A stretch of DNA of 64,000 bases, from positions 1,798,001 to 1,862,000 of the forward strand of contig NC_049565.1 in the NCBI RefSeq assembly GCF_013368755.1. Direction: 5' to 3'. Every line of letters begins with the position of its first letter. Position 1 is the first letter of the stretch. This stretch comes from Talaromyces rugulosus (taxonomy: Eukaryota > Ascomycota > Eurotiomycetes > Eurotiales > Trichocomaceae). The notes under the pieces are model-generated. The model was given only the letters and a program-made list of their open reading frames with translations, made no database searches and was not told where the DNA came from. This document shows, piece after piece, positions 11,464 through 22,267 of the stretch. A program made the translations under genes and the position numbers.

Positions 11464-12726
11464 ATGGCGTCTGCCACCATCACATCCACCAAAGCCCTGG
11501 TCCTCCACGGCGCCAAAGACCTCCGCCTGGTGAGTTGACATACCAGGGAAAAAAACATCCAGACCTAACAACAACAAAAACAGGAAACCAGAGATGCACC
11601 AGCACCTACAGGAAACGAAGTCCAAGTCGCCATCCGCGCCACGGGCCTCTGCGGCTCTGACCTGCACTACTACACCCACGGCCGCAACGGCGACTTTGTC
11701 GTGCGCTCGCCCATGGCCCTAGGCCACGAGTCTTCTGGAGTCGTCACAGCCACTGGACCCGACGTGAAAACACTAAAGACTGGCGACCGCGTCGCCCTCG
11801 AAGTCGGCCTTCCATGTCGAACATGCCTGTTCTGCGCGTCCGACCGCTACAATCTCTGCTCCAACATGCGGTTTCGCTCCAGCGCAAAAGTGTTTCCGCA
11901 TCTGGACGGCACGCTCATGGAATACACGAACCATCCCGAAGACATGTGCCATGCGCTACCAGACTCTGTCTCGTTCACAGGCGGTGCCCTCGCTGAACCT
12001 CTGGCTGTCTGTCTCCACGCAATCCGCCGCTCACACCCGCCCACCAGCGACGAAGCCGCCATCGCCAAATCGCTGGGCGAAGAGAGCGCCGCGCTGATCT
12101 TCGGCGCGGGCGCGATTGGCCTGCTGCTCGCTGCGGCGCTGGCCACATCGCAGCATTTCTCGTCGATTGTGGTTGCTGATATCGACGGTGCGCGGCTCAA
12201 GGTCGCCGAGTCGCTGGGGCTGGGCCTCAGGACTACCCTGATTGAGCGCTCGGCGACCCCGCCGCCGCCCAAGGATGCTCCGCAGGCTGAGCAGACGGCG
12301 TACGCGCTGGCGACAGCACAGGAGACGGCGAAGAAATTGCAAGAGGCGCACGCGGTGAGTGGTGGGTTTGCGCGGGTGTATGATTGTACGGGGGTGCCGG
12401 CGTGTGTGCAGGCGGGAATCTATGCGTCGGCGCCGGGGGGTGTCGTGGTGCAGATTGGTATGGGGTCGCCGGTGCAGACGCTGCCCGTGGGAGCTGCTGC
12501 GTTGAGAGAGGTTGATTTGATCGGCGTGTTTCGCTATGATAGGCATGCGTATCCTACAGCCATAAAAGTGCTGGAGACGGATGTGTTCAAGAGGGTGGAG
12601 GAGAAGGTCGTGACGCATCGCGTCAAGCTGGCCGAAGAAGGCCAGGGAGACAGGGCTTTTGGCCTGGCGGGCAAAGGAGTCGATGAGAATGGCGTGCCTG
12701 TGGTCAAGGTGGTGATTGAGGGCTGA
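11464..12726 (+). CDS. zinc-dependent sorbitol/xylitol dehydrogenase-like protein
   Basis: Medium-chain alcohol dehydrogenase that probably oxidises a polyol to a ketose with NAD. Model: join(11464..11529, 11584..12726), 402 aa. The catalytic zinc site is marked by GLCGSDLHYY and GHESSG. The structural zinc lobe has four cysteines in PCRTCLFCASDRYNLC. The Rossmann motif GAGAIG is at 196-201. Compared with typical 350-360-residue enzymes there is an extra Ala/Pro/Gln-rich segment at about 230-265, between the nucleotide-binding strands. The CDS is GC-rich and well formed. Polyol substrate is inferred from family resemblance. It could also be an L-arabitol 4-dehydrogenase paralogue. Confidence 0.88.
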
Positions 12727-13133
12727 TTTACTTGCTCATTATCAATATATTGGTTTAAAATTTATGTATCATAACGATGCCATGTATATAAATATACAAA
12801 AGGCGAATACTACCGCTGCCCAATGACTACATAGAGTCTGAGGACCTGTCCTGTCACCAAGTCAATTTACGCTAACTGACATCAGGCTGCATATGAGGGG
12901 TCAAGATTGTTTCTACTGTTGCAACACCGCATGAACAACACAAACCATCACATGCGGCTTTTACAAAGCGTCCTTTACATGTAAGTGCAGCAGAAAATGC
13001 CTGGTTATCTTTATAACAATACCTTCGTGCTCTTGTGTTCATCCTGCACCTTCCAACATCCTGTCAGTATGGTGCCATCAAAAGATTGGTAGTCATTGCA
13101 GGTCCTAGCCATTTCCTTCGCCTAGGTTCCACC
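12727..13133. other. intergenic region
   Basis: AT-rich 3' UTR followed by the leader of the small gene at 13134. No recognisable feature. Confidence 0.4.
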
Positions 13134-13355
13134 ATGGCCGAAAAAAATGAAGCTGGCAAAGCCCAAATCGAGGAAGCCAGTGTTGGAGTAAATGCGCCTG
13201 TCAAGTCTCTTCAACAGATGAGCAGCTCCGGTAGGGCTGCACGGCGGAAGAGAGACGAAAACCAGGCTAAAAAGGGTTTCAGTGCACTGGATGAAGCGTT
13301 TGAAAGACACCTTGAGGAAGAGGGCAAAGAACACCAAGGCAAACCTAGCCAATAA
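13134..13355 (+). CDS. small charged hypothetical protein (73 aa)
   Basis: Family not recognised. The ATG at 13134 sits in a good context (ACCATGG). The product is rich in Lys, Glu, Ala and Ser, with a basic patch GRAARRKRDE at about residues 34-43. A probably helical acidic stretch near the end reads ALDEAFERHLEEE. There is no signal peptide or membrane segment. The frame is open upstream only from a GTG. It converges on the phosphotransferase gene with 82 bp between stop codons. The coding bias and amphipathic helix suggest a real protein, possibly nuclear or nucleic-acid-associated, but that is speculation. Confidence 0.5.
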   Translation: MAEKNEAGKAQIEEASVGVNAPVKSLQQMSSSGRAARRKRDENQAKKGFSALDEAFERHLEEEGKEHQGKPSQ

Positions 13356-13437
13356 AGGAATTGCTAGACAGAAGCATGGACATCGTCAAATGTCGCCCTA
13401 GGGAAGAAATGGTAGCCAATCATTACTAGGATGATTT

Positions 13438-15118
13438 TTATTCCTCATCTTTTCCAGTATGATCAGAAAGATGACTGTCAGAGCAACTTTCTGCGAAAGC
13501 ATTTTGAAGCTCAATATCGTATTTCTTCTTATCGGCGAGCTTGGTCGCCACAAATTTCCCCGCGTCTTTGGCCCAGTAAAATGGCATGATTTCACCAATG
13601 TCCTCTGGGCAGTGCTTAGACAGCAAGGGTTGAATGTGCTCGTAGAACAAGCTAAAAAGACCCGTAGGACTAGAGAGTGCCAGGGAATACCAAAACGTCC
13701 CTGTCGTCCATGCTTGTTCCATAACTTCCGATAGTCGTATCGGCACTTCTTCTCCACCATTTGAGAGTATATTGCTAGACTTCTGTGTCTCTTCAGCACT
13801 CATGACGGTCAATAACTCCTTCCGAATTTTATCATATTCGCTAGCATCAATCTCATCCACACCTTTATTCGTCAACCAATAAGGAGGTTCAACCATTTGA
13901 ATGGGGCGAGAGCACGCCCATTCGAGATCGACCAGGCAAGTGATATTCCACTTGTCATCAACGAAAATGTTGCTCTGATGGAGATCAGTCAATGTAAACA
14001 CGAAAGGTCCACGACCCAAATCTCTGCGGAAAAACAACGGCGCTACTGTCCGCATTGCTGCCAGTGCCGACATCTGATAGCCACAATCTTGTACGTTATT
14101 CACAGAATTAGGCTGATTCCGCAAGCGGCTGTCATGTACTCCTAGGATATCCGTCACATAAGACCCCACAGTGGAATAGGTACAGTCGCGGGACAATTCG
14201 GTCGGGATCTTCTCATTTTCCAACTCTTGCAGCTCCATTGAAAGCGGGCGGTTGCTCAATGTTAAATATCCTTCCCTGTTGATAATGAAGGATCCAATAC
14301 GAGGTAACGGCGTTCTGCTGATACTCAGTAGGATTTGAGAAAGACTTTTGAAGAAATTCGTCCGCAACTCGACATCGTTTTGTTTTTCAGACCACGTGTT
14401 CGAAAGCATCGTCCCTTGTGTTTCCTCAATGCCCTCTATCAACAAGTATCCAGCCTCGCTCACACCATCCAGAGCCTTGGCTTTATTTGGATGGCGAACG
14501 TAGTGCAACGGCACGGGTAAACGAAGCAATTGTAGAAACCAACGGCGTAAGGTGTGGAAATAGCGGCTCAAAAAGGGCAGGTGTTCAATTCGGGTGAACT
14601 AGAGTGTTTTAAGCATTCATTAGTCGGTCGATGTCTTTTCCACCAAGAGCACGCTGTCGTACAGTTTCACCTGTTGACAAAGCAAAACCGTATAGCCGTG
14701 GAATTGGGACATCTGGACAGTTTTGTTCGAGCCATGCATAGGCACCAGCTTCGCATTGGATCTTTTCATCCCCGTTCCCAGGTCGAAAGTCCTCTCCGAC
14801 GCGATATGGAAGAGGAAATCGGAGCATGACACGATGTCCCGGCTGCCGTCGGTCCGTCCAGTTATCAATAGTAACAGGAATGCAAACGTTGAAGCTGCCA
14901 CGGAACCAGTCCTCTGTTTTCGCCACATGGCATATATTCGTCGATCTGAAGCCCAAATGATGGGCTATAACAGATTTAATCCATTCGCGTCTGTCATCAA
15001 GACGGGAGAAGAACCGACACTGTTGGTCGAAATACCCCAGCTGATGCAGGATATTTACCTCGCGTTCCTTGGCGAGGGAATAAGTGATTTCTTCTCTGAG
15101 TAGTCGACGCGTTTTCAT
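13438..15118 (-). CDS. APH-family phosphotransferase (aminoglycoside phosphotransferase-like)
   Basis: Kinase-like protein of the large fungal APH/choline-kinase-like family; substrates are generally unknown. Model: complement(join(13438..14598, 14663..15118)), 538 aa. The intron is 64 nt (GTACGA...CTCTAG) and joins FALSTGET to FTRIEHLPFLSR, which matches family spacing. An ATP-lobe region, QPGHRVMLRFPLP, is at about 90-105. The catalytic loop reads LTDLHQSNIFVDD, giving the Asp and Asn, and the metal-binding segment is CLVDLEWA. Both are intact, so activity is plausible. A TATA box lies 34-39 bp upstream of the ATG. It does not look like part of an antibiotic cluster. Confidence 0.8.
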
Positions 15119-15482
15119 CTTGAAAACTGGCTAGGACCACGTTCTGCTGCGTTTATAAGATACATTGTTGTTGCAGTTCAAAAAAGGGGAGCTAAGGGAG
15201 TCCTAGCTTCACCAAGCTGCCTGCTCGGGACGGATGGACATTTCACCGGATGTCCGATCGACCATTGTTAGTGTCTGATCTACACCTTTAGAGAATTCAA
15301 GTCAAAGGACCAAACTCGAAAAGAGAGTCTGGTAGGACGGGCAAAATTGTAGCAAAGTAGAGAGATGGTTGGAGAAAGGAAGGACGTCAGCTCTTCTATG
15401 TTGGGACCAAGGGACAAAGTACCCACTTTTAGTCCTATATATACCAAGGTCCTCGCTTTACAATAATAATGCAAACATTAGA
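15119..15482. other. intergenic region
   Basis: Promoter side of the phosphotransferase and 3' side of the SDR. A TTTATA (TATAAA on the minus strand) at 15152-15157 fits the promoter of the phosphotransferase at 15118. Nothing else is supported. Confidence 0.45.
15152..15157 (-). promoter_or_regulatory. TATA box of the phosphotransferase gene
   Basis: TATAAA on the minus strand, 34-39 bp upstream of the ATG at 15118. Confidence 0.4.
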
Positions 15483-16356
15483 CTATTTAAGACCCCCGGC
15501 CAACAGCAAACTCTGCCCCGTCATATACCCCGTCGTCACCAGCATCGTGACCACATTAGCTACCTCCTCAGGCACGCCCAGACGCCCCAGAGGGATGCCC
15601 GCCGCGACCTCGGGGATCGCTGCGGCGCTCGGGATCATGCCCGTGTCGCCAATCATGGCCGGCGACACGTCGTTGACGCTGATGTTGAACTCGGCCAGCC
15701 GCGTCGAGAGATTGCGCATCATGCCCGTCATGCCGGCCTTGGACGCTGCGTAGTCTGTTTTTGATTGTCTATTATTAGCCCTTGGTGCTGAGAAGAATCG
15801 AAAAGTTGGGACTCACGGCAGCCATTGATTCCACCCCCGTATCCGGCAATCGACGACATAAACACAATCCGACCCCATTTCTGGCTCTTCATACGCTCCA
15901 CCACGCCTTTGACGAGGATAAATGACGCGCGCAGATTGACCTGGATCGTGTAGTCGAATTCTTCCAGCGTAATGTCCCACACCTGCGGCACGCGTTTGCC
16001 GTACCCCGCGTTCGACACCAGAATATCTGGCCGTTCGCCGTGCTCCTTGTCAATCTCGCTGAACATCCTCTCGATCTGGTCGGCCTCGCCTACGTCGACT
16101 TGATGGATCGAAATCCGCAGTGTGCCGTCCACGCCTTTGAGTTCATCGACAAGCGTCGTGATGGCGGTCAGGTTGGACGAGTATGTCAATGCGAGATGCA
16201 CGCCTCGCTGGGCTAACTGGCGAGCGCATGATGCGCCGATTCTGTTTCAGTCAGTCTCAATACTATTTTCATCGATGTATGCCATGTATTCACTGACCCG
16301 CCAGAGGCTCCGGTGATTAGGGCTAGTCGGCCTTTGATGTCATTGAGCTGCGACAT
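15483..16356 (-). CDS. short-chain dehydrogenase/reductase (3-oxoacyl-ACP-reductase-like)
   Basis: Classical SDR of 251 aa. Model: complement(join(15483..15754, 15817..16241, 16298..16356)). The cofactor motif GASGGIG is split by the first intron. NAG appears as LVSNAGYG. The active-site Ser is in FMSSIAGYG, and the catalytic Tyr-Lys pair sits in HYAASKAG, built across the second intron. The C-terminus ends with the family pattern GQSLLLAGGLK. The start ATG at 16356 is only 17 bp from a 22-bp TA dinucleotide run. The gene lies just downstream of a Zn2Cys6 regulator on the same strand. Substrate unknown. Confidence 0.87.
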
Positions 16357-16372
16357 GTTGAATATATAGGGG

Positions 16373-16394
16373 TATATATATATATATATATATA
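16373..16394. repeat. (TA)11 dinucleotide run
   Basis: Perfect TA repeat immediately 5' of the SDR start codon at 16356, within its leader or promoter. Confidence 0.85.
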
Positions 16395-16596
16395 GCGATA
16401 GATGTCTATATATATTCACTAGAGATTGACTAAATGTCGAAGAGAACAACGACAGTCCTGCTGCTTTTAGCTTTTAGGTGCGTTGACACTTGAGGCCCCG
16501 CATTCTCGGAGTAAATCCGGTCTGTCGGTTGGATAGCCGCCAGCGTCGGCAAATGAGTGTTATCTGCTCCGCCAGCTTAACTAGAAGCTTAGATGT

Positions 16597-18999
16597 CTAA
16601 AAGAGAAGACTATTCGGCATGTTTTCGTTCATCCACAATGGCGCCTGCCATATCTGCTGGCTCACCGCTCCCCCGTATATGCTATTGTCCTGCAGCCCGT
16701 CGTACCCCAGCAGTCCGGCTGTCATTTGATCGCCCGAGACGTAATCGCCCACGGCGCCCAGGTCGAGCCAGGAAAAGTCGTTGGCCGGGCTAAAGTACAT
16801 CGAGGGTTGCTCAGGAACAGAGCTGGGTAGACTCGCCATCGAGATTTCGTTGTTATCATTACTAGGTCGCGCCTTCAGAGAAACTGCTGCTTTCGAGTGG
16901 TGAGGGTTCCACAACAGCTCGAGAAGACGTGCATATCTCGATCCCATGTCGTCAGGCCCGGCACTTGCGCGCTGTAGCTGCTCAGTCGTCCGTGATACGA
17001 GCTCGCGAACTGAAATCTCCTCTGCAGGCGAGAGCACACCAAAGGAGCGAGCCTAACAAGTCAGATGTGTATAGAAAGTTTAGGGTTGGACAAATGCATA
17101 CTTTGTACAAGAAAACCGCCGCATAGATGCTGTATCTGCAATAGGTCAGCGTCTGAATTGAATATTTTGAGCAGGTCAAACATACAAGTAGAATCGGAGC
17201 GGCATGAACCGCAGGTGCTGCTCCGGGTTGACTGCGCTGACAAGAATGTCCAAGTACGACTTGGCCGCATCCAAGGATTCATATATAAAGCGTGCGTCAG
17301 ACATGGAAGCCACGTTGCCAAAGGTCGCCCTCAGATGCTCTCTCTGCGAATGCTGGTCTCCGGTGTTTGGTTTTCGGACCATTGCCTGGGAGATTGCTGC
17401 CTGAAAGGCGAACGCATTGGTGTATAGTCTCAGATACTCGTACGACATTTGAAGAGTAGTCTTGATGCGAGGCGAGCCTGCGCCTATTAGTAATGTGTAA
17501 AAATAAAGAAGAAGAAGGGATTTCTCACAATCTAAGCTCCCCCAAGTCCGATTCCATCGAGAAATGGCAGTGCGAAAGTCGTCTGCATACTTGATGTAGT
17601 CTCCCATCAGCATCATCTGGTTGCTCGAACGCATGCCAGAATATAGAATCTCATGCACGTTTCCGTACAGCTGCGTCAGATCCAAGGTGGCTTGGATGAT
17701 TCTTGCATAATCTTCATCGCCCTCGTTGACCGGCTGCAACGACGGGAAATCTTGGCTAACAAACCCAGTCATGGGGCCAGGTCCTCGCGACCAAAACGCT
17801 CTTCCAATCCGTACCGAAATCAGTCGATCCGAAATATAACAACTAGTCCAAGCCAGTCGCTTGCGCGCGTCACAATCTTCCGAGCTAGGGTCACCTCGGA
17901 AAGAAGTACGGTCCAGACCAAGAAAGTAGCCAGAACGTAGGGCAAGTCCTACGTGCATCCAGGCAGCGCGATCTTCTTCACCGCGGCCGACCCTTTCGAT
18001 ATTAGGACGCAGTCCCTGGGGCTCCCATTCCGCCAGCAGAATGAGCGCCTCGACTGCTTCCACCTCGCAGTCCGCGCCAGCAGCAATCCCGGAGATTAAT
18101 TGGTGCATGTATTTGGAGCAGTATTCATGGATATACGGGGTATCGACGAGATCTTTAGAAGCAATGGTGAGAACGGCGGTAAGTAGATGTTTTTCGGTAG
18201 CTGCAAACGCGTCGAGAGCGGCACGATCAAAGTACTTTCTCGGAACAAGCGGTTGGTAAGGATGGAAATTCTCTTCGTATCGTTTTATCAGCTGGAAGAT
18301 TAGCTCAGGATCAAGCGAGCCATTTTGGACAAGCTGGTAGCCTCTAATCCCAGAACTCGACGGCCTCCGGGGAGCCTGGAAAGTGGTATCTGCGTAGACA
18401 TCTTCAGCCACATGAGGCAGCGTTTGCGAAGAATGCGCTGCATGTCCGGCCTCGCTCCCCCGTTTCGCAATCCCAGTCAAACACTGCCATGCATCTGACG
18501 GGTTCCTAGGGACCCCCGAGTCGATGGCGCTGTCCGAAGTCGAAGCGGCATCGTCGTTGTTATCGTCGTCGTCCGCAGTAGCCGAGCCGGGCGGATTGGC
18601 CGTAGGGCTGGCGTAGATGTCAGTAACCGAGTAGCGAGATGCCGGCAATGAGTGGCTATCAGAGTAGGCTGAGCCCGACGGGGGATCTTGAGCGGGCTTC
18701 GGTTTCTGTGCCGATTCATTAAGACGGTCAATCTTGCTTTTGCGAATGCGCCGCCCACCGCGGTTCGACGAGCCCAAGACGCACTCTCGGCCCTCACGGA
18801 GACACCTTTGACAGGGTGGCGTGCCCGGATTGCCGCCGCTATCTCTGCACAATGGGGTCAGTAAGGGCTATTTAGGGCTGCAGGAGCAGTCTTACAGATC
18901 ACATCTCGACTTGCGCTGGCGACAGTACAGACAGGCGCGCGAGACGCGCTGGCCTGGGGCGAGTTTGCGAAACTGCTTGGATTGTTTTTCAGGGCTCAT
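16597..18999 (-). CDS. Zn2Cys6 transcription factor
   Basis: Nuclear DNA-binding regulator. Model: complement(join(16597..17052, 17102..17135, 17186..17477, 17529..18844, 18896..18999)), 733 aa. The binuclear cluster has six cysteines at 23, 26, 33, 46, 49 and 56 (CLYCRQRKSRC ... CQRCLREGREC). It is interrupted by an intron, as is common in this family. A basic linker follows. The middle homology region contains RKRLAWTSCYISDRLISVRIG, with the typical shape of the fungal-specific transcription factor domain. The 17478-17528 intron is stop-free and a multiple of three. It is inferred because removal restores the family sequence SLDCSPRIKT. It is divergent from a KduD-like SDR, its most likely target. 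Confidence 0.85.
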
Positions 19000-19651
19000 T
19001 TTTATTTTCCAATTTGATGCAAATCTGACCGCAGATACTGCGTGTTCATGAGGGTGACAGATGGAGGATGCAGCACAAATGCAGCACGAGCATCTTCTGA
19101 GGGAATCAAGTTGCTCGTTACTAATGGCAAGTACGAGAGGGTTGCACGAATATCAACCGATGATCGTTCCTGCCGGTTTTGCGGGGAACGGGCCTTCTCC
19201 ACACGCGCCTTCCCAATTCGGTGCAATTTTTGCAATTTTTGCAATTTTGTGCTTTTATTGGAGAAGAGCAAATTTACAGTCGGCTCGAGAAAGAACTACT
19301 CATACATTGGACATGCACCTACATAATGAATCTTTCCTCTACGAATTCCACGACTTGCAGGATTTCCATTAATAATATCGCCTCCCGGACTTTTACCGTC
19401 CCCTCACCCAACGCTCTGGCCTGTCAATAGCCGACAGCTTGGGGTCGTCCCCGCGTCGGCTACTGGCTCTCGGCAATTGCCCCTCGCCCGTCGATGACGA
19501 TGCAGATTCTCCAACCTCGAATAATGCTGAGCACTTTTCAGGCAGTCAAGAAAGGGAGCCTGTTGTATTTAGTCGCAGTCAATTGAGATCACCTACTGTG
19601 TTTTCTCATCAAGTCATCCCCGCTACACGACAGAAAATTTACAGTCTCAAT
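19000..19651. promoter_or_regulatory. divergent promoter between Zn2Cys6 factor and KduD-like SDR
   Basis: 652 bp shared upstream region. It contains a threefold 9-bp repeat (GCAATTTTT) at 19222-19249. CGG triplets typical of Zn2Cys6 targets occur, but no clear spaced pair can be assigned. Confidence 0.45.
19222..19249. repeat. 9-bp tandem repeat, about three copies of GCAATTTTT
   Basis: Short tandem array in the divergent promoter, with the last copy one T shorter. Confidence 0.8.
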
Positions 19652-20557
19652 ATGGCTTCATTTCCATCCTTGTTCTCCCTCCAAGGCCGAACAGCCTTGG
19701 TGACCGGGGGCACTCGCGGCATTGGACAGGCAATGGCCGTCTCCCTCGCCGAAGCAGGCGCTGATGTCGTCCTCGTCCAGGTTGGTTACACTTACCAGTT
19801 CCAACGCCTCCATCCAGCTAACCAGACTTCCTAGCGAGACGAGTCCAACACGGCAACACGCGACGACATCACGAACAGAGTAGGCCGAAAGGCTGTTATC
19901 CATGTAGCCGAGCTGTCCGACCGCGAAGCCATCAAGAAGATAATCCCGGCGCTGGTGCAACAGGGCTTGAAACCGGATATCCTGCTCAATTGCGCGGGGA
20001 TCCAGAGACGGCATCCGAGCGAAAAGTTTCCAGACGAGGACTGGGATGAGGTTAGTCTTTAACACTACGGTACACGCCACAGGATAGCCAGCTGATAAGT
20101 TTGACAGGTGATCAACATCAATCTAACGTCGGTATTCACACTGGCGCGCGAGTTCGGAGCCTACCTGCTCTCGCGGGACGCATCAGAGTTCCCCACGGGA
20201 CGAAGAGGTGCCGTCATCAACGTTGCCTCGCTGCTCACTTTCCAGGGCGGCGTGACAGTGCCGGCATATGCAGCATCCAAGGGTGGCGTGGGACAGCTGA
20301 CCAAGGCGCTATCCAACGAATGGGTCTCCAAGGGTATCACCGTCAATGCGATTGCGCCGGGATATATCGACACGGACATGAACGTCGCGCTAATCAATGA
20401 CCCGAACCGCAATGCAGGCATCATGGCCCGTATCCCCGCGGGGCGATGGGGTCAGCCTGAAGATTTCAAGGGCGTCGCTGTCTTTCTGGCTAGCGAGGCT
20501 AGCAACTATGTGTCTGGGGAGGTCATCACTGTTGACGGAGGGTGGATGGGCCGATGA
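19652..20557 (+). CDS. KduD-like short-chain dehydrogenase (2-deoxy-D-gluconate 3-dehydrogenase type)
   Basis: Probable NAD(P)-dependent oxidoreductase of sugar-acid metabolism. Model: join(19652..19780, 19835..20050, 20108..20557), 264 aa. The cofactor motif TGGTRGIG is at 18-25. NCAG occurs as [12 protein letters not shown], a stretch characteristic of the KduD branch. The catalytic Tyr169 and Lys173 are in YAASK. The C-terminus [14 protein letters not shown] is the normal SDR ending. It is divergent from a Zn2Cys6 regulator, which suggests inducible expression by a sugar acid. The exact substrate is inferred by family only. Confidence 0.88.
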
Positions 20558-22267
20558 GCATGGACCCAGTCTGACATAATAGACATGGCAAAATAAAAAA
20601 ATTTTAAACTATATTTCCTTTATCTATTGTTCCCTTTTTTTTTTATTTCTCCGTTTCTTTCATTTCGCCGTGGGAATCTTGTTTCCCTTAATTCGCCGTG
20701 AGAATCCTATTGATGTGTCGATCTCCATTGTCACTAGACAAACCCTAACCAAATTACGAGATCGACGGTATTTGTACGTATTACACGCGGCATCCCAACT
20801 TAGATAATGGACATCCCAAGACTTTATACAGTGGGCCTGGTCGCAGTATACTTTGACGTCGATGAAACATTTCCTTTGCAAGGTGGAGCGCACAGCCTTA
20901 TCTACAGCAAAATCTACCAGTGGAGCATCACCACTGTCTTCCGTTTGCGCAACGAGTGATGTCATGGAGGTCGAGAACAGAATAGATTAAGTTTAACTAA
21001 TAGATAGTGTATACATCTAGTCCTAGGTCTGCATGTTATATTTTACGATCTAGCACATATATACTTGTGTATAGTCAGTCCTTGGTGTATGGACTAGCAG
21101 TATTGATGTATTGATGCATAATAGCACGTCTATAAAATACGTACCGTGGATGTATAAGTTACGCCGTCTCGCCGTCTGCAGCTAACCTGCGGCTAACCGC
21201 CGGGGTTCGCACGCCCCACCTGCCTCGGTCAGCGCTGGCCAGAAACATGAAGGCGTTAAGCTTCATCTGAAACAACCACCCGTGAACAATGCATTATTGT
21301 TGTTTGGCCTCTGCACCCATGGAGCAATCAATGACCAGTCGAGGGCGCCCCCTCCCAGCGGGCTCAGACAGCAGTCAGTCTCAGACCAGTTGATAGTATT
21401 GTGCCACTGTCTGACTAACCCTTGCTTGACCAGCCAGGTCATTGATGGCCTTTTCTTCTTGAATCAGCTGCGCTTATAAACTACCGGTCTGGCCATCGTG
21501 TGTAAATGCTTCCTGTCATCATTCACACTTCGGAGCTGGCTCGATCTGTGCAACTTTTCTTTCTCTAAGCTGTTTCTCTGGCACTTTTTATCTGGATAAA
21601 GACTGCCTGCACACTCCTTTCCTGGTTGGTTTGTCCACTTGTCCACTTCAGACCGCCCAGACAGCCACTGACTCATTCAGCATAAATTACACTCATTAAA
21701 TTACACACCCCTCTTTCATCCCAAGACTGCTGATCAGACGTTCACGACCGATCGGATCGTCGCTCGAAAACAGAGCCCCGGTGGCATCGACCTCTCTGCA
21801 GACCGGTGCGGAGATTGGCGCGGGGATCGCGTCTTATTTCTGTCCTCAGCCTATAGTGCGGCCTCGCTCCTGTCCTTATTCTATTGGGCCATCTCCGTTG
21901 TACAGTGCCTGGGAGTGGAAATCCAGTAGAGAACTGATCTTGCATTCCCGACGGTTTCCCGTCCCACGTCACATTCCAGGCGCTTTTGTTTTCGGAAGGC
22001 TTCGAGACCAGCCAAGCCAAGTAATTAAAAAGCATTGTAAGTGCCGATTTAGAGAATCTCACCCTCTGATGCCGTCATTTGCGTGTCAATCCAATAGCTA
22101 ACGGCTCTTGACGAAGACATGCCCATACCCAACTCCTCCCCCCCCGTTCATTGATAAGCAATATCAATAACCCTCCTTGCCCCTGTTGCTGTGGTTTCTT
22201 TTCTTCAGCACTCCTCCGGGGAACAATACCTGGCTGGAGCTGAGTGTTTGGCGAGGTGGGACTTCCG
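20558..22267. other. long intergenic region upstream of ferric reductase
   Basis: 1.7 kb without a supported gene. A 101-codon ATG frame on the minus strand at 20660-20965 has no recognisable features. A pair of TTCGCCGTGRGAATC direct repeats lies at 20664-20678 and 20692-20706. A near-palindromic double GATA site, TTTATCTGGATAAA, is at 21587-21600. The 3' half probably holds a long 5' leader of the reductase. Confidence 0.4.
21587..21600. promoter_or_regulatory. possible GATA-factor site upstream of ferric reductase
   Basis: TTTATCTGGATAAA contains two inverted GATA cores. Iron-responsive GATA factors (SreA type) bind ATCWGATAA-like sites, and this is only a partial match. The site is about 670 bp upstream of the reductase ATG. 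Confidence 0.25.

Noticed and set aside
12031..12618. 195-codon open frame antisense to the zinc dehydrogenase
   Set aside because: Composition (His/Arg-rich) is that of a GC-rich antisense shadow; the sense protein has all family motifs.
16373..16394. TA run as an origin or attachment site
   Set aside because: Such microsatellites are common in fungal promoters; nothing else supports a special function.
20660..20965. 101-codon ATG frame on the minus strand
   Set aside because: No motif and no supporting context; kept only as a note within the intergenic entry.
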